Positions 1-7,801 of a stretch of 64,000 bases of DNA are shown here, piece after piece. Source of the stretch: DUZB01 sp963747555 (lineage in GTDB: Bacteria > Desulfobacterota > DSM-4660 > Desulfatiglandales > Desulfatiglandaceae); NCBI GenBank assembly GCA_963747555.1, contig CAVVFZ010000034.1, positions 124,001 through 188,000 on the forward strand, written 5' to 3'. The translations under genes were made by a program, and so were the position numbers. Positions within the stretch are counted from its first letter, which is position 1. Every line of letters starts with the position of its first letter. Below the pieces are notes generated by a model. The model did not search any database, was not told the origin of the DNA, and was given only the letters and a program-made list of their open reading frames with translations.

Positions 1-2
1 TA

Positions 3-632
3 GGTCTTACCTGGACAAGCAACGCCATTGAAGGAAATACCCTTAGTGAATCCGAAACAAAAGTAGTTATCGAGGATGGCCTTACAATCGGTGGGAAACC
101 CCTGAGGGACCATCTCGAAGCATGTGGCCATGCTGAAGCTTTTCAGGAAATGATGGGGCTGGTTCAAAAGCGCCAAATTTCCGAAGAGGTTATTCTTAAG
201 ATGCACCGGTTATTCTACAGAAAAATTGCCGCAGAAAATGCCGGCCTGTATCGAAATAGCAAAGTATTTATACCAGGTTCGCATTATCCCCTCCCCGACG
301 CCGACAGCATTCCGCATTTAATGAAAGAACTGATCTCAACGATAGAAAAGGACAGGAACAAGGAGCATCCGGTACTTACGGCGACAAAGGCGCATCTTGA
401 ATTTGTGTTTATTCATCCATTTGTTGACGGCAATGGAAGAATAGCAAGACTTGTAATAAATCTTATCCTTCTGCAGGAGGGCTATACTATTGCATTGATA
501 CCGCCGGTTCTTCGGGTGGATTATATTGCATCCCTTGAGGCAGCGCATGGAAACGATACAGACTTCTTAAGGCTCATATGCAGATGCGTGTATGAAACAC
601 AGAAGGACTATTTGCGAATGATTGATTCCTGA
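3..632 (+). CDS. Fic family protein, 5' end cut by window edge
   Basis: Fic proteins usually transfer AMP from ATP to a hydroxyl side chain of a target protein. The reading frame is open from the window edge, so the N-terminus is missing. Near the start the frame encodes SNAIEGN, which fits the (S/T)xxxE(G/N) inhibitory helix of Fic proteins. The catalytic loop HPFVDGNGR is intact (about base 412 onward), with the catalytic His, the acidic residue and the distal Arg all present. Presence of both motifs suggests an auto-inhibited AMP-transferase in the class where inhibitor and Fic core share one chain. No antitoxin gene is visible beside it, though the upstream side is outside the window. Target unknown. 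Confidence 0.9.
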   Translation, partial: GLTWTSNAIEGNTLSESETKVVIEDGLTIGGKPLRDHLEACGHAEAFQEMMGLVQKRQISEEVILKMHRLFYRKIAAENAGLYRNSKVFIPGSHYPLPDADSIPHLMKELISTIEKDRNKEHPVLTATKAHLEFVFIHPFVDGNGRIARLVINLILLQEGYTIALIPPVLRVDYIASLEAAHGNDTDFLRLICRCVYETQKDYLRMIDS

Positions 633-670
633 AAAAAGGCATAGGAGGAAAACTTCCGTAGGAGAATGAA

Positions 671-1552
671 ATGATACTCAATTTCGATGAAAACGAAAAA
701 AGACTCATAGCCACCATCAAAAAATCGGACCGTGTTGAAACATATACATTCTCACTGCTTTTTTGTGACAACCCTGTTTGCGCATGCAATACGGTTCATA
801 TGAATCTGTCTCCCCCGGGGAACGAAAATGCGGGAACGTTAGGCTTTGCCCACCAAATCAGTATTGATGTGATAGAAAAGAAACTGGCCTATCTTCCCGG
901 CAAAAAAATACCCAAAGAGGAAATGGCATTTGCAAAGACTTTCCTCCGTGAATTGGACGAGGAGGATTATACATTTCTGTGGGGCCAATATTTTGCTTAC
1001 AAAAACGGGATTACAGAAAAGGCGAATCCGGATGAAATAGAGGCAGAGTTTGACTATAAGGCAGTGGAAAATGAAGGGGTAATGTATGCATACAGGGATG
1101 TGCTGCCATTCGGGGAGCAGCTTAACGCAACCATTGATGGGGGAAAATATATCATTTTCGACTCGTACTGTTTACGATCCGGATGTGCATGCACCGACAC
1201 TATCCTCAGTATATTTTCCGCTGAACCCTCCCACAATAAAAGCATACGGTCGTCCATGTGTGATGTGGTGTTATCGTATGCCAAAAAGTCATGGGCTCCC
1301 TATGAAAACAGGGAACTATCCCTATCCGTGGAAGCAGCGCGATCGGCCATAGAGAAACAGATCCCTGATTTTTATAAGAAGCTGAAACAAAGGCATGTAA
1401 GGCTCAAACGCATTTACGCGGCGTGCAAAAAGAAATATTATCTGCCTTCTCAGCCTGTACAGTCCCCACAGATTCAAAAGGTCGGTCGTAACGCCCCGTG
1501 CCCATGTGGAAGCGGAAAGAAGTTCAAGAAATGCTGTATGGGAAAATCCTGA
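671..1552 (+). CDS. SEC-C motif protein of unknown function
   Basis: A 293-residue soluble protein. The last 25 residues carry a classic SEC-C zinc motif, GRNAPCPCGSGKKFKKCC, the same metal-binding tail found at the end of SecA and on many otherwise unrelated proteins. The first 260 residues were not recognised; they contain scattered cysteines (for example CDNPVCACN near residue 31 and LRSGCACTD near residue 168) but no enzyme motif I can name. A purine-rich GGAG sits a few bases before the ATG. The stop codon directly abuts the start of the next gene, so the two are probably co-transcribed. Function not assigned beyond metal binding by the tail. Confidence 0.75.
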   Translation: MILNFDENEKRLIATIKKSDRVETYTFSLLFCDNPVCACNTVHMNLSPPGNENAGTLGFAHQISIDVIEKKLAYLPGKKIPKEEMAFAKTFLRELDEEDYTFLWGQYFAYKNGITEKANPDEIEAEFDYKAVENEGVMYAYRDVLPFGEQLNATIDGGKYIIFDSYCLRSGCACTDTILSIFSAEPSHNKSIRSSMCDVVLSYAKKSWAPYENRELSLSVEAARSAIEKQIPDFYKKLKQRHVRLKRIYAACKKKYYLPSQPVQSPQIQKVGRNAPCPCGSGKKFKKCCMGKS

Positions 1553-2353
1553 ATGGATCATAAAACAATGGTCATCAAAAAAAACCTCCTATTGCCCCTC
1601 TTACTCCTGGCGTTATGCCTCTTCCATCCAGGCTGTTCCAATAGCGAGGATGACTCTTTGCGCCGTGTTAAGAGTGCGGGGAAAATTAGTTTCGGCATGA
1701 GCAGTGACTATCCTCCCTTTACCTTTTATAACAACAAAGGGGAACTGGAAGGTTTCGACGTGGATGTGGCGCGCGAAATCGCCAAAAGACTTGACGTCGA
1801 ATTGAACCTGGTCGTGAGAAAATGGAACGGAATCATTGATGGCCTTCTCGATGGATCTTACGATGCCATATTGGGCAGTATGGCCATCACCGAGGATCGT
1901 GAGAGGATCGTCGCGTTCTCTACCCCTTACTACCATTCCTCCGTCCAGGTTATGATCCGAAAGGGAGCCCCATTCAAAGATCTCAAGGATTTGAAGGGCA
2001 AAATTGTCGGCCTTGAAGCCGGATCCAACTATGTGGACGATGCCAAAAAATTGGGTATGACCGATATCCGCCTGTTTGATTCCGGGACCGAGGCCTTTCT
2101 TGCTCTTAGCAAAGGCAAATTGGATGCAGTGATTTCAGATCAAATCGTAGGCCTCAATGCAATCAAGCTCGGCAAGTATGAGATTGAATTCCTGGGTGGA
2201 CCTCTACGTCGGGAGAGGGTCGGTATAGCGTTTCGGAAGGAAGACAAGGCACTCATACAGGCGATAAACAGCATCCTGGAAAAGATGCAGAAAGACGGCT
2301 TTCTCAGAGAACTTAGCGCAAAAATGGGTCGGTGCGAATATAACTGTTTCTGA
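1553..2353 (+). CDS. Polar amino acid ABC transporter substrate-binding lipoprotein
   Basis: A family 3 solute-binding protein of about 266 residues, the usual size. A hydrophobic leader of about 25 residues ends in a Cys (HPGC), so it is probably lipid-anchored on the outer face of the inner membrane, although the lipobox is not ideal. After it come family-typical blocks: KISFGMSSDYPPFTF, then GFDVDVAREIAKRL, then the hinge-region GSMAITEDRERIVAFSTPYY. No permease or ATPase gene is adjacent, so it may serve a transporter encoded elsewhere or act as a sensor. An alternative ATG five codons downstream (1568) is possible. The ligand cannot be read from the sequence. Confidence 0.85.
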   Translation: MDHKTMVIKKNLLLPLLLLALCLFHPGCSNSEDDSLRRVKSAGKISFGMSSDYPPFTFYNNKGELEGFDVDVAREIAKRLDVELNLVVRKWNGIIDGLLDGSYDAILGSMAITEDRERIVAFSTPYYHSSVQVMIRKGAPFKDLKDLKGKIVGLEAGSNYVDDAKKLGMTDIRLFDSGTEAFLALSKGKLDAVISDQIVGLNAIKLGKYEIEFLGGPLRRERVGIAFRKEDKALIQAINSILEKMQKDGFLRELSAKMGRCEYNCF

Positions 2354-2363
2354 TGAGGCGATC

Positions 2364-2927
2364 ATGGAGGACTTTGTAGGAAAACCCGCTCTCCCTTTCA
2401 ACCGTCGCGACAGCAAAGGACGAACACTATCTTTATACAACTACAAGGGAAATTGGCTTTTGATGGTTTTTCATCGTCATCTTGGTTGATTGCCCTGCCG
2501 AGCCCATCTCGCGCAGTTGCGCGATCACGAAGAGGAATTCAGCAGACGGAATGTGAAGATCGTGGTAGTCACGTTTGAAGCCGACCTGTTATCCCATGGC
2601 TATGCGGAAGAAACATCCCTGACCTGGCCGCTCATTATCGACGCAAGGCTTGAGCTCTATCGAAGTTATGGGATGCTCTCCGCTTCTTTTTGGGATATTT
2701 GGGGACCGAAGACCTGGATGGCGTATTTGAGGGAACTCATCAAAGGAGAGAAACTTCAAAGATCAGAAGGCGATCTCATGCAGCGGGGAGGAGACGTATT
2801 GATCGATCCGGATGGCATTGTACGGATGCACCACGTAGGCAAAGGTCCGGCGGATCGTCCCGGCGTTGAAAGGTTTCTTCAAATAGTTGCCGCGGGCGGA
2901 AAAACAGGCCGAGTCGTGCATATGTAA
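2364..2927 (+). CDS. Peroxiredoxin-like (AhpC/TSA) selenoprotein with UxxC motif
   Basis: The ATG at 2364 opens a frame that meets UGA at 2487-2489 and continues in the same frame to 2927, giving 187 residues. Reading UGA as selenocysteine gives HRHLG-U-LPCRAHLAQLR, which matches the redox motif of AhpC/TSA-type thioredoxin-fold proteins (usually RHFGCPFCREH) with Sec replacing the first Cys. The sequence on both sides belongs to one domain: before it, a beta-strand LLMVFHR; after it, NVKIVVVTFE. A hairpin begins 19 bases after the UGA, as bacterial SECIS elements do. Selenoproteins of this family are known from deltaproteobacteria. It starts 11 bases after the binding-protein gene. Without Sec insertion the gene would appear as a truncated peptide plus an N-terminally clipped ORF. 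Confidence 0.8.
2509..2524 (+). promoter_or_regulatory. Candidate bacterial SECIS hairpin
   Basis: TCGCGCA-GT-TGCGCGA is a perfect inverted repeat starting 19 bases after the in-frame UGA (2487-2489). A realistic fold is a 5-bp stem with a CAGUUG loop carrying the apical G and U expected for SelB binding. The distance from UGA is within the range reported for bacterial SECIS elements. It lies inside the coding sequence, as usual in bacteria. Confidence 0.55.
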
Positions 2928-2968
2928 AAATTTCGCTTCGGATGACAGAAAATTGATGAAATTATGCA

Positions 2969-3343
2969 TTACTGCACGGTAATCTTTCTCCGGATACCCA
3001 GTTTTTTTATTTTTGAATGAAGCGTGGTGGGCTTAAGCCCTAACAATTGGGCGGCCTCTCCTTCCCCCCCGACTTTCCAGGTGCATTTATCGAGAATTTT
3101 GATGATGTAGGATCGTTCCATTTCTTCCAATGTCAAGTCCCTGGAAGTTTCGCTATCATCTCGGCCGTAGGCCTGGAAACTGGGCAGGACCAATGATTTC
3201 CCTTCGCTTAGGATGACGGCCCTTTCAATAACATGGCGCAGTTCACGCACATTTCCCGGCCAGGGGTAAGCCATCAGCCGTTTCATGTTCCGGTTCGAAA
3301 TCCCTTGGATATCTTTTCCCAGGTTGTTATTGTATATCTTGAG
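2969..3343 (-). pseudogene. C-terminal remnant of a sigma-54-dependent transcriptional activator
   Basis: Reading leftward, the frame gives a recognisable end of the AAA+ domain (WPGNVRELRHVIERAVIL) followed by a Fis-type helix-turn-helix (AAQLLGLKPTTLHSKIKKLGI) and a stop at 2969. This is about the last 110-120 residues of an NtrC-family activator. Upstream of about 3343 the frame no longer resembles the family, and the region is occupied by a fragment on the other strand. The Walker motifs and GAFTGA loop are therefore missing, and the piece cannot remodel sigma-54 holoenzyme. It is most simply a deletion remnant. Confidence 0.7.
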
Positions 3344-3372
3344 AAGCAGAACAAAGCCAAAGGACCCCTTAA

Positions 3373-3588
3373 TACGGTTGCACCCTGGGCTGGTCTTCCA
3401 TTGACCGGGAAGGCGGCATCCTCTATGATCCCCAAGCAGACGAGAGATTCATGGGTGAACTCAAGAAACATTTGGAAAAGGAGATTGCCTTTGAAACAGT
3501 GAAATGCAACCTCCAAGATCTTCCCACGGCCAAGGCCTTTGTAAACAGCCTCGATGAAATGATGAAAGAAGTTTTTCATGACGGATAA
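3373..3588 (+). pseudogene. C-terminal remnant of a UPF0261 (Tm-1-like ATP-binding) protein
   Basis: About 70 codons ending in TAA at 3586. The piece WSSIDREGGILYDPQADE is the C-terminal signature of UPF0261 proteins (usually DREGGPFYDPEAD), followed by the alternating helix-strand tail with FVNSLDEMM. The intact family is about 400 residues, so most of the gene is gone. No start codon with a ribosome site is visible. It faces the sigma-54 activator remnant, and the join between the two looks like a deletion end point. Confidence 0.6.
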
Positions 3589-3614
3589 TGGCGAAGGCTG
3601 TTTAAGGAGGCGTG

Positions 3615-3971
3615 ATGCATTATCTGATGAAGCGGGGTATCGATTCCACCATGCAGAAATTCTGAGCATTAACGGAACGAATTTCGGATAATGCGAATCT
3701 GATCGTCCCCGTGGCGGATAGGCACAGGGAAGCGGTTATCAAAGCCTGTCCGCGCATGGGAAAAACCGTTCTCAGCCTTGAAGCCCTTTCAAAACCCTTT
3801 AACCTTCCTGAAATTACGGATGAACCCCCCGGTTTGATGCCGCTGGATAAATACTGCATGCTGGAGTGTGGTCACTGGGAGTTTACGGATCAGGCCATGA
3901 GCATGATTGAAGACCGCTTGAATGAAGCCATGGATCCCATTTTACGCTATCTTGAAATCCAAGCAGAGTAA
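3615..3971 (+). pseudogene. Possible low-molecular-weight phosphatase-like remnant with in-frame UGA
   Basis: From an ATG at 3615 behind AAGGAGG, the frame runs to 3971 with one UGA at 3663-3665. The order GID...ALTERISDNANLIVPVADRHREAV resembles the middle of low-molecular-weight tyrosine phosphatase/arsenate reductase folds (GID..SRpLT..l...ADLIl.M...H), and the C-terminal helix also fits, but similarity is weak. The P-loop CX5R that would form the active site lies upstream in those proteins and is not visible here. I read this as a decayed fragment. The UGA is not next to another Cys, so selenocysteine is unlikely. Confidence 0.35.
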
Positions 3972-4003
3972 GTTCCGCGGTAACAAGTACAGGAGATGGT
4001 AAA

Positions 4004-5107
4004 ATGAAAGAAGGAGAGAATTTTGATGTTCTGGTGGCAGGGGCCGGACCGGGTGGCGCCGCGGCGGCAAAGCGCTGTGCCAAAAGTGGGCTTAAGACTC
4101 TTTTGGTTGAAAAAAGAAGGCTTCCGCGTGACAAGGTGTGCTCGGGAATGATTATGGGGAAGTGGGCACTTCAGATTATCGAGGAGGAATTCGGCAAAAT
4201 CCCCGAATCCGTCCTCACGGTTCCACCGCTCTTGTCCGGTCATCGATTTTATGTGGGCACGAATGAAACCCGGGAACTGAAATGGCCCACCGCGCTTTCC
4301 TGGCGAAAGGATCTGGATTTCTGGCTGGCGCAAGGCGCCGTAAAAAGCGGCGCGAAGCTGCGAGACGGAGTGCGTCTCAACGAAATGGAAATAGAGCAGG
4401 ACGGCTGTCGGGTTACCCTTCAAAATGGGAGGGAGACCGAAACTCTGAATGCACGGTTCGTGATCGGCGCGGACGGAGCGTCATCTCTTGTCCGAAGATC
4501 TCTGTTCCCTGATCTGAAAGTACGTTTTTCAGGTCCTATAAGGGAATGTCACCAAGGTTCCCTGGATCTACCCAAAGAGATCTTTCACTGGTTCTTCCCG
4601 AAAAATCTGCCGCGTCCCCGGTTTAACGTCAACCATAAAGGCGACGTATTTCTGATTGAGGGCTCGGGCCTTCGGGAACTTCGAAAAGAAATCAGCGAGA
4701 TCCTCTCTCCTTACGGCTTTAATCCCGACGCTGTGCCCATCTGGAAGGACGGCTGCGCCATACCGTTGCTCCACGAAGATTTGCTCTCGGGAACATTCAA
4801 GCCCGCCCACAAAAACATTCTGCTGGTTGGGGATGCGGCGGGTCTCATTCTGCCCATTACCTTTGAAGGGATAGGTTCCGCGCTCAAAAGCGGACTTCTC
4901 GCGGCCGAAGCCATCATCAATGGTTTGGAAGATGAAAATCAGGTTGCCTCCGTATACCTCAAAAGCCTTGGGCCCATGGTGGAAACCATCGGACGGCTCT
5001 GCGAGGTTCAAAATGCTTTGAAAGATGCCGCCAATGGCGGCCCGGACCTCCTGGCGAGGGCATTGAGAGATGCTTATCGGGAGACCCTGACCATTCAGGA
5101 GGGATAA
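4004..5107 (+). CDS. Geranylgeranyl reductase family FAD-dependent oxidoreductase
   Basis: A 367-residue flavoprotein. The N-terminal Rossmann loop VAGAGPGGAAAAKR binds the FAD ADP moiety, the block RDKVCSGMI follows, then VIGADGASSLVRR at about residue 151, and the C-terminal FAD motif LLVGDAAGLILPITFEGIG at about residue 274. These three blocks in this order define the geranylgeranyl reductase/FixC branch of the p-hydroxybenzoate hydroxylase superfamily. Members saturate isoprenoid double bonds or hydrogenate other alkenes using a low-potential donor. No lipid-biosynthesis gene is adjacent, so the substrate is open. It is an intact gene within a stretch of decayed fragments, and AGGAGAT precedes the ATG. 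Confidence 0.85.
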   Translation: MKEGENFDVLVAGAGPGGAAAAKRCAKSGLKTLLVEKRRLPRDKVCSGMIMGKWALQIIEEEFGKIPESVLTVPPLLSGHRFYVGTNETRELKWPTALSWRKDLDFWLAQGAVKSGAKLRDGVRLNEMEIEQDGCRVTLQNGRETETLNARFVIGADGASSLVRRSLFPDLKVRFSGPIRECHQGSLDLPKEIFHWFFPKNLPRPRFNVNHKGDVFLIEGSGLRELRKEISEILSPYGFNPDAVPIWKDGCAIPLLHEDLLSGTFKPAHKNILLVGDAAGLILPITFEGIGSALKSGLLAAEAIINGLEDENQVASVYLKSLGPMVETIGRLCEVQNALKDAANGGPDLLARALRDAYRETLTIQEG

Positions 5108-5160
5108 TTTAGGCAGGTCCTGAATTACCCGAATCAAGGAGAGGTCGATGCCGGAGGAAC

Positions 5161-5247
5161 GGATTGCACATCCCCACCCTGAACAGAATCGCTAACGCTC
5201 TTGATGTCGACGTCCATTTTCTTTTTAAGGAGGAAACACCTAAATGA
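5161..5247 (+). pseudogene. C-terminal remnant of an XRE-type regulator
   Basis: The frame reads GLHIPTLNRIANALDVDVHFLF and stops at 5245-5247, overlapping the ATG of the next gene. The pattern P-LNRIANALDV-V-LF is the last helix of a Cro/C1-type helix-turn-helix domain. The recognition helix is missing upstream and no start codon is apparent. The fragment now supplies the AAGGAGG ribosome site for the DUF89 gene. Confidence 0.5.
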
Positions 5248-6113
5248 AGCCCTTTGCGGAATGTGCCCCGTGTATTCTGGAATGGACATTCGGGAGGACG
5301 GCATCTTCCCTGGATGAAAACCAAAGGATTGAAATAATGAGGACCCTGCTGGGTGTGTTGCATGATGAATTCAGGGTGGATCAAAACGTGGCCCTGATCG
5401 CCAGGAAAATCCTTGACTCGGTGCATTCCAGAGTACTCGCCGCCGCAACCATTTACGATGAGATCAAGATAGCAAGCAATGATGCGGCAAAAGCGTTGTT
5501 GCCTGTGGCCCGACAATTTGTCCAAAGGGGTAAAACCCAGGCTGAGCGTTTCGAAAGGGCCTGTTGTCTCGCGTCAACGGGCAATGTCTCGCCTATCGCG
5601 GCGCCCTCAGGGGCGCTTGAATTTTCCAGCGCGGAAGGTTTCATCGCGGGAAGCGGACCCTTTCCAAGGCTGATGGGCGATGTATACGAAGCCGCCCGTG
5701 ACAAAAAACACGTTCTGTTCCTTTGCGACAATGCCGGGGAAATCGGTTTCGATTCCCTGCTGATAGAACAACTCAAGGCCATGGGGGCCGGCGTAACCCT
5801 TGTTGTGAAGGAAGAACCCTTTTTTGAAGATGCCGCCTTTCGGGATGCCGCTTACTTTTGCTTGGATAAACAGTGCGAATGCATCCTGAGCGTTAAAACC
5901 CTTTTCATCCCCGGCGAAAGCGGAGCTGTTCTGGATGATGCTTTCAAAAAAAGTGATCTTGTGATAGCAAAAGGCACTTTCAATTTCGAATGTCTTTATG
6001 GCGAAAAGCTCGGAAAGCCCATCATCTTTATCCTGAAAAGCAAATGCGGGCCCATTTCAAAAAAGTCCGGCGTTGATCAAGGCAATTACTTTGTGATGCT
6101 TGAAGAGGGATAA
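5244..6113 (+). CDS. DUF89/ARMT1-like family protein (probable metal-dependent phosphatase)
   Basis: A 289-residue protein of the DUF89 family, whose studied members are metal-dependent damage-control phosphatases acting on phosphometabolites. The diagnostic loop FLCDNAGEIGFDSLLIEQL (about residues 163-181) carries the Asp and Asn that bind metal, and the C-terminal GPISKKSGV block (about 269-277) is also conserved. The N-terminal ECAPCILEW carries a CxxC pair typical of the bacterial/archaeal subgroup. Length is normal for that subgroup. The start is well supported by AAGGAGG eight to fifteen bases upstream. The native substrate is not predictable from sequence. Confidence 0.85.
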   Translation: MKPFAECAPCILEWTFGRTASSLDENQRIEIMRTLLGVLHDEFRVDQNVALIARKILDSVHSRVLAAATIYDEIKIASNDAAKALLPVARQFVQRGKTQAERFERACCLASTGNVSPIAAPSGALEFSSAEGFIAGSGPFPRLMGDVYEAARDKKHVLFLCDNAGEIGFDSLLIEQLKAMGAGVTLVVKEEPFFEDAAFRDAAYFCLDKQCECILSVKTLFIPGESGAVLDDAFKKSDLVIAKGTFNFECLYGEKLGKPIIFILKSKCGPISKKSGVDQGNYFVMLEEG

Positions 6114-6176
6114 CCAGGCGCGGGTTTCAGTCTTCAGGTTTCAGTAGGTGCAACTCAATCCCCGCAAGGACATCCA

Positions 6177-6455
6177 ATGCCTGAGCAAATCGTATTTGAT
6201 GTACTTACCGGGGATCTCCCAAAGAAGGAAAGGGAAAGGGTAATTACACAGCTGAACTCCGGCCAATGTAAGGACCTGGTTGCCACAATTCAGGTTGTGG
6301 GCGAAAAGGTTGATATTCCTCCCCTGGCATTGAATACACGAAAGGGCCGCGGACAATTCCCGATATATAGATGGATGATACAGGGCGCCCTGTCAAGGCA
6401 AGTGGGAAGCTCAACTGAAAAATGGCATTTTAGATCTCTCGATATCTCTCTGTGA
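6177..6455 (+). pseudogene. Helicase C-terminal domain remnant
   Basis: The frame contains LTGDLPKKERERVITQLNSGQ followed by LVATIQVVGEKVDIPPL. This matches motifs IV-V of superfamily 2 DEAD/DEAH helicases (x-G-x-x-x-x-x-R-x-x-x-x-x-x-x-x-G and LVAT-xxxxEG-D-P), with the key EGxD changed to EKVD. Motif VI is lost, and after about 6345 the similar sequence continues in another frame with a stop. Both the N-terminal RecA domain and the C-terminus are absent. Probably the remains of a mobile-element or restriction-type helicase. Confidence 0.5.
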
Positions 6456-6807
6456 TTTTCAGGGAAAAGCTACCTGATCAATTCTTCACATTTTTAAAAC
6501 TATTCAAATTCACCCATGATATAGTGATACTTCACCCCAACGTCGCCAAGATCGTACAATACTGGCAGATCAATCTTACACTATTTCCCCGCAAATAAAT
6601 CATGATGCGGTGGATCGACATTCTGGATGAGTAAGCGAGCCGATGACCGGGCAGGGCGTACAAGGGCTATCCATAGTATAAAGCGTATGTTTGTTCAGAT
6701 ATTTTCTCCTGCAACTGTACATCTCACCTTTTTTGACCCATGCGGCAGAAGTCTCTCTTCAATGCCACCCAAAAACTTCTCAATTTATAAAGGTTCGCTT
6801 GGGTCGT

Positions 6808-7017
6808 CTATAAATCTCTTACAGCCGAATGGTCTAAATGGCCCGTGATGTTGTCATCCACAAACGAGATCATTTTATCTTTCAGCGCATCAAGTTGTCG
6901 GATTACGTGGTCTGTGAGACGGTGTCTGAATCTACCACCATGAAAGTTGGTCGCCGAAAAGGTATAAACCCACGTGGTCAACAGACTGGTCCCGCAAGAG
7001 CGGCTCCGTCTTTTCAC
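6808..7017 (-). pseudogene. B12-binding-type radical SAM protein remnant
   Basis: Reading leftward the frame gives ATNFHGGRFRHRLTDHVIRQL, then ISFVDDNITGH. This is the characteristic stretch just after the CxxxCxxC loop in radical SAM proteins with a B12-binding domain (F-GRR-R.R....VI.EI..L....I.FVDDNI.G). The CxxxCxxC iron-sulfur loop itself is not present upstream and the frame ends soon after. The region 6456-6807 holds no gene I can support. Confidence 0.5.
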
Positions 7018-7081
7018 CCGGGTTCATCCTTTGGCCGCTGAATTTCCACACTGCCATTGCATTTAATTTAGTATCCCTCTC

Positions 7082-7741
7082 CTAAAAGCCCTTCATCATC
7101 CCCTGGATCAGGTATGGCACTTCTATTCGACCGGTGGGAGAAAGTATCCGGCTGCTGAAGTTGGTGGTATATCTCTTTTTCAAGGTGCGGGCAAGTTTTC
7201 GGTATTCTTGGGAATCAATGGCTTCGGCGATATTTACAAAGGTCCGGGCTGTGCATTCGGCAAGGATTCGAGGCCCTGTTCCGACGGAAAGCCGCCAGCC
7301 GTGGGTTACGGGTACCCCAAGCTGTTTCATGGTGGGAATGGCTTCCTCTTTGACGAACCGGTTGTGTTCGTCTTCCTTGCCAGGCACGATATCATAATAC
7401 TGGTTGAACTTCCAGGCGCCGGTCTGAATGCTGAACGTCTGGCTGCGAAACATGCCGGTGGGAATCCACACCCTGCTGCCGTAGTTGTAGACATATTTCA
7501 TGAGATTTGTGGACAGTATCCGGTACTCTCTGGAGGATAGGGCGGCCAGAAGGCCCATGTCGTTTTTCACGGCGGCCGCAGCCATGATCCTGGGGCCCGA
7601 TCCGACGGCAACATAGAATCCGCCCACCAGCTTGATGCCCAGGTTATCGAGGCCGGGGTTGAACTCTTCGGAAATAAACTTGGAGTATTCATCGTACTCC
7701 CCTGGATTGACGTCCCAGTACTGGGTAAATAGTATGGTCAT
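7082..7741 (-). CDS. Unrecognised protein with two tandem homologous domains
   Basis: A 219-residue protein of unknown function built from two copies of one ~100-residue unit. Unit 1 begins TQYWDVNPGEYDEYSKFI and unit 2 begins NQYYDIVPGKEDEHNRFV; both continue with a VAVGSGPRIM / LSVGTGPRIL strand, an SREY / SQEY helix, and end in RVWIPTG / RILSPTG. The pattern (strand, helix, strand, strand, helix) suggests a ferredoxin-like dimeric alpha/beta barrel, but I do not recognise the family. The start at 7741 was preferred because AAGGAGA lies 9 bases upstream. It follows the PEP-synthase-like pair at close spacing and is probably co-transcribed with it, which may place it in the same pathway. Confidence 0.75.
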   Translation of the reverse strand: MTILFTQYWDVNPGEYDEYSKFISEEFNPGLDNLGIKLVGGFYVAVGSGPRIMAAAAVKNDMGLLAALSSREYRILSTNLMKYVYNYGSRVWIPTGMFRSQTFSIQTGAWKFNQYYDIVPGKEDEHNRFVKEEAIPTMKQLGVPVTHGWRLSVGTGPRILAECTARTFVNIAEAIDSQEYRKLARTLKKRYTTNFSSRILSPTGRIEVPYLIQGMMKGF

Positions 7742-7801
7742 GCGTTGTCTCCTTGGGTCAAGAACATGGGATGTTTCCCGCAAAAAGGGCCGGGAATTCT
7801 T

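Noticed and set aside
2969..3669. One continuous sigma-54 activator gene on the minus strand
   Set aside because: The frame upstream of about 3343 does not read as an AAA+ domain, and the opposite strand carries a UPF0261 remnant there.
3615..3971. Treating the fragment as a second selenoprotein
   Set aside because: The UGA lacks a neighbouring Cys or known redox motif, and the rest of the domain is missing.
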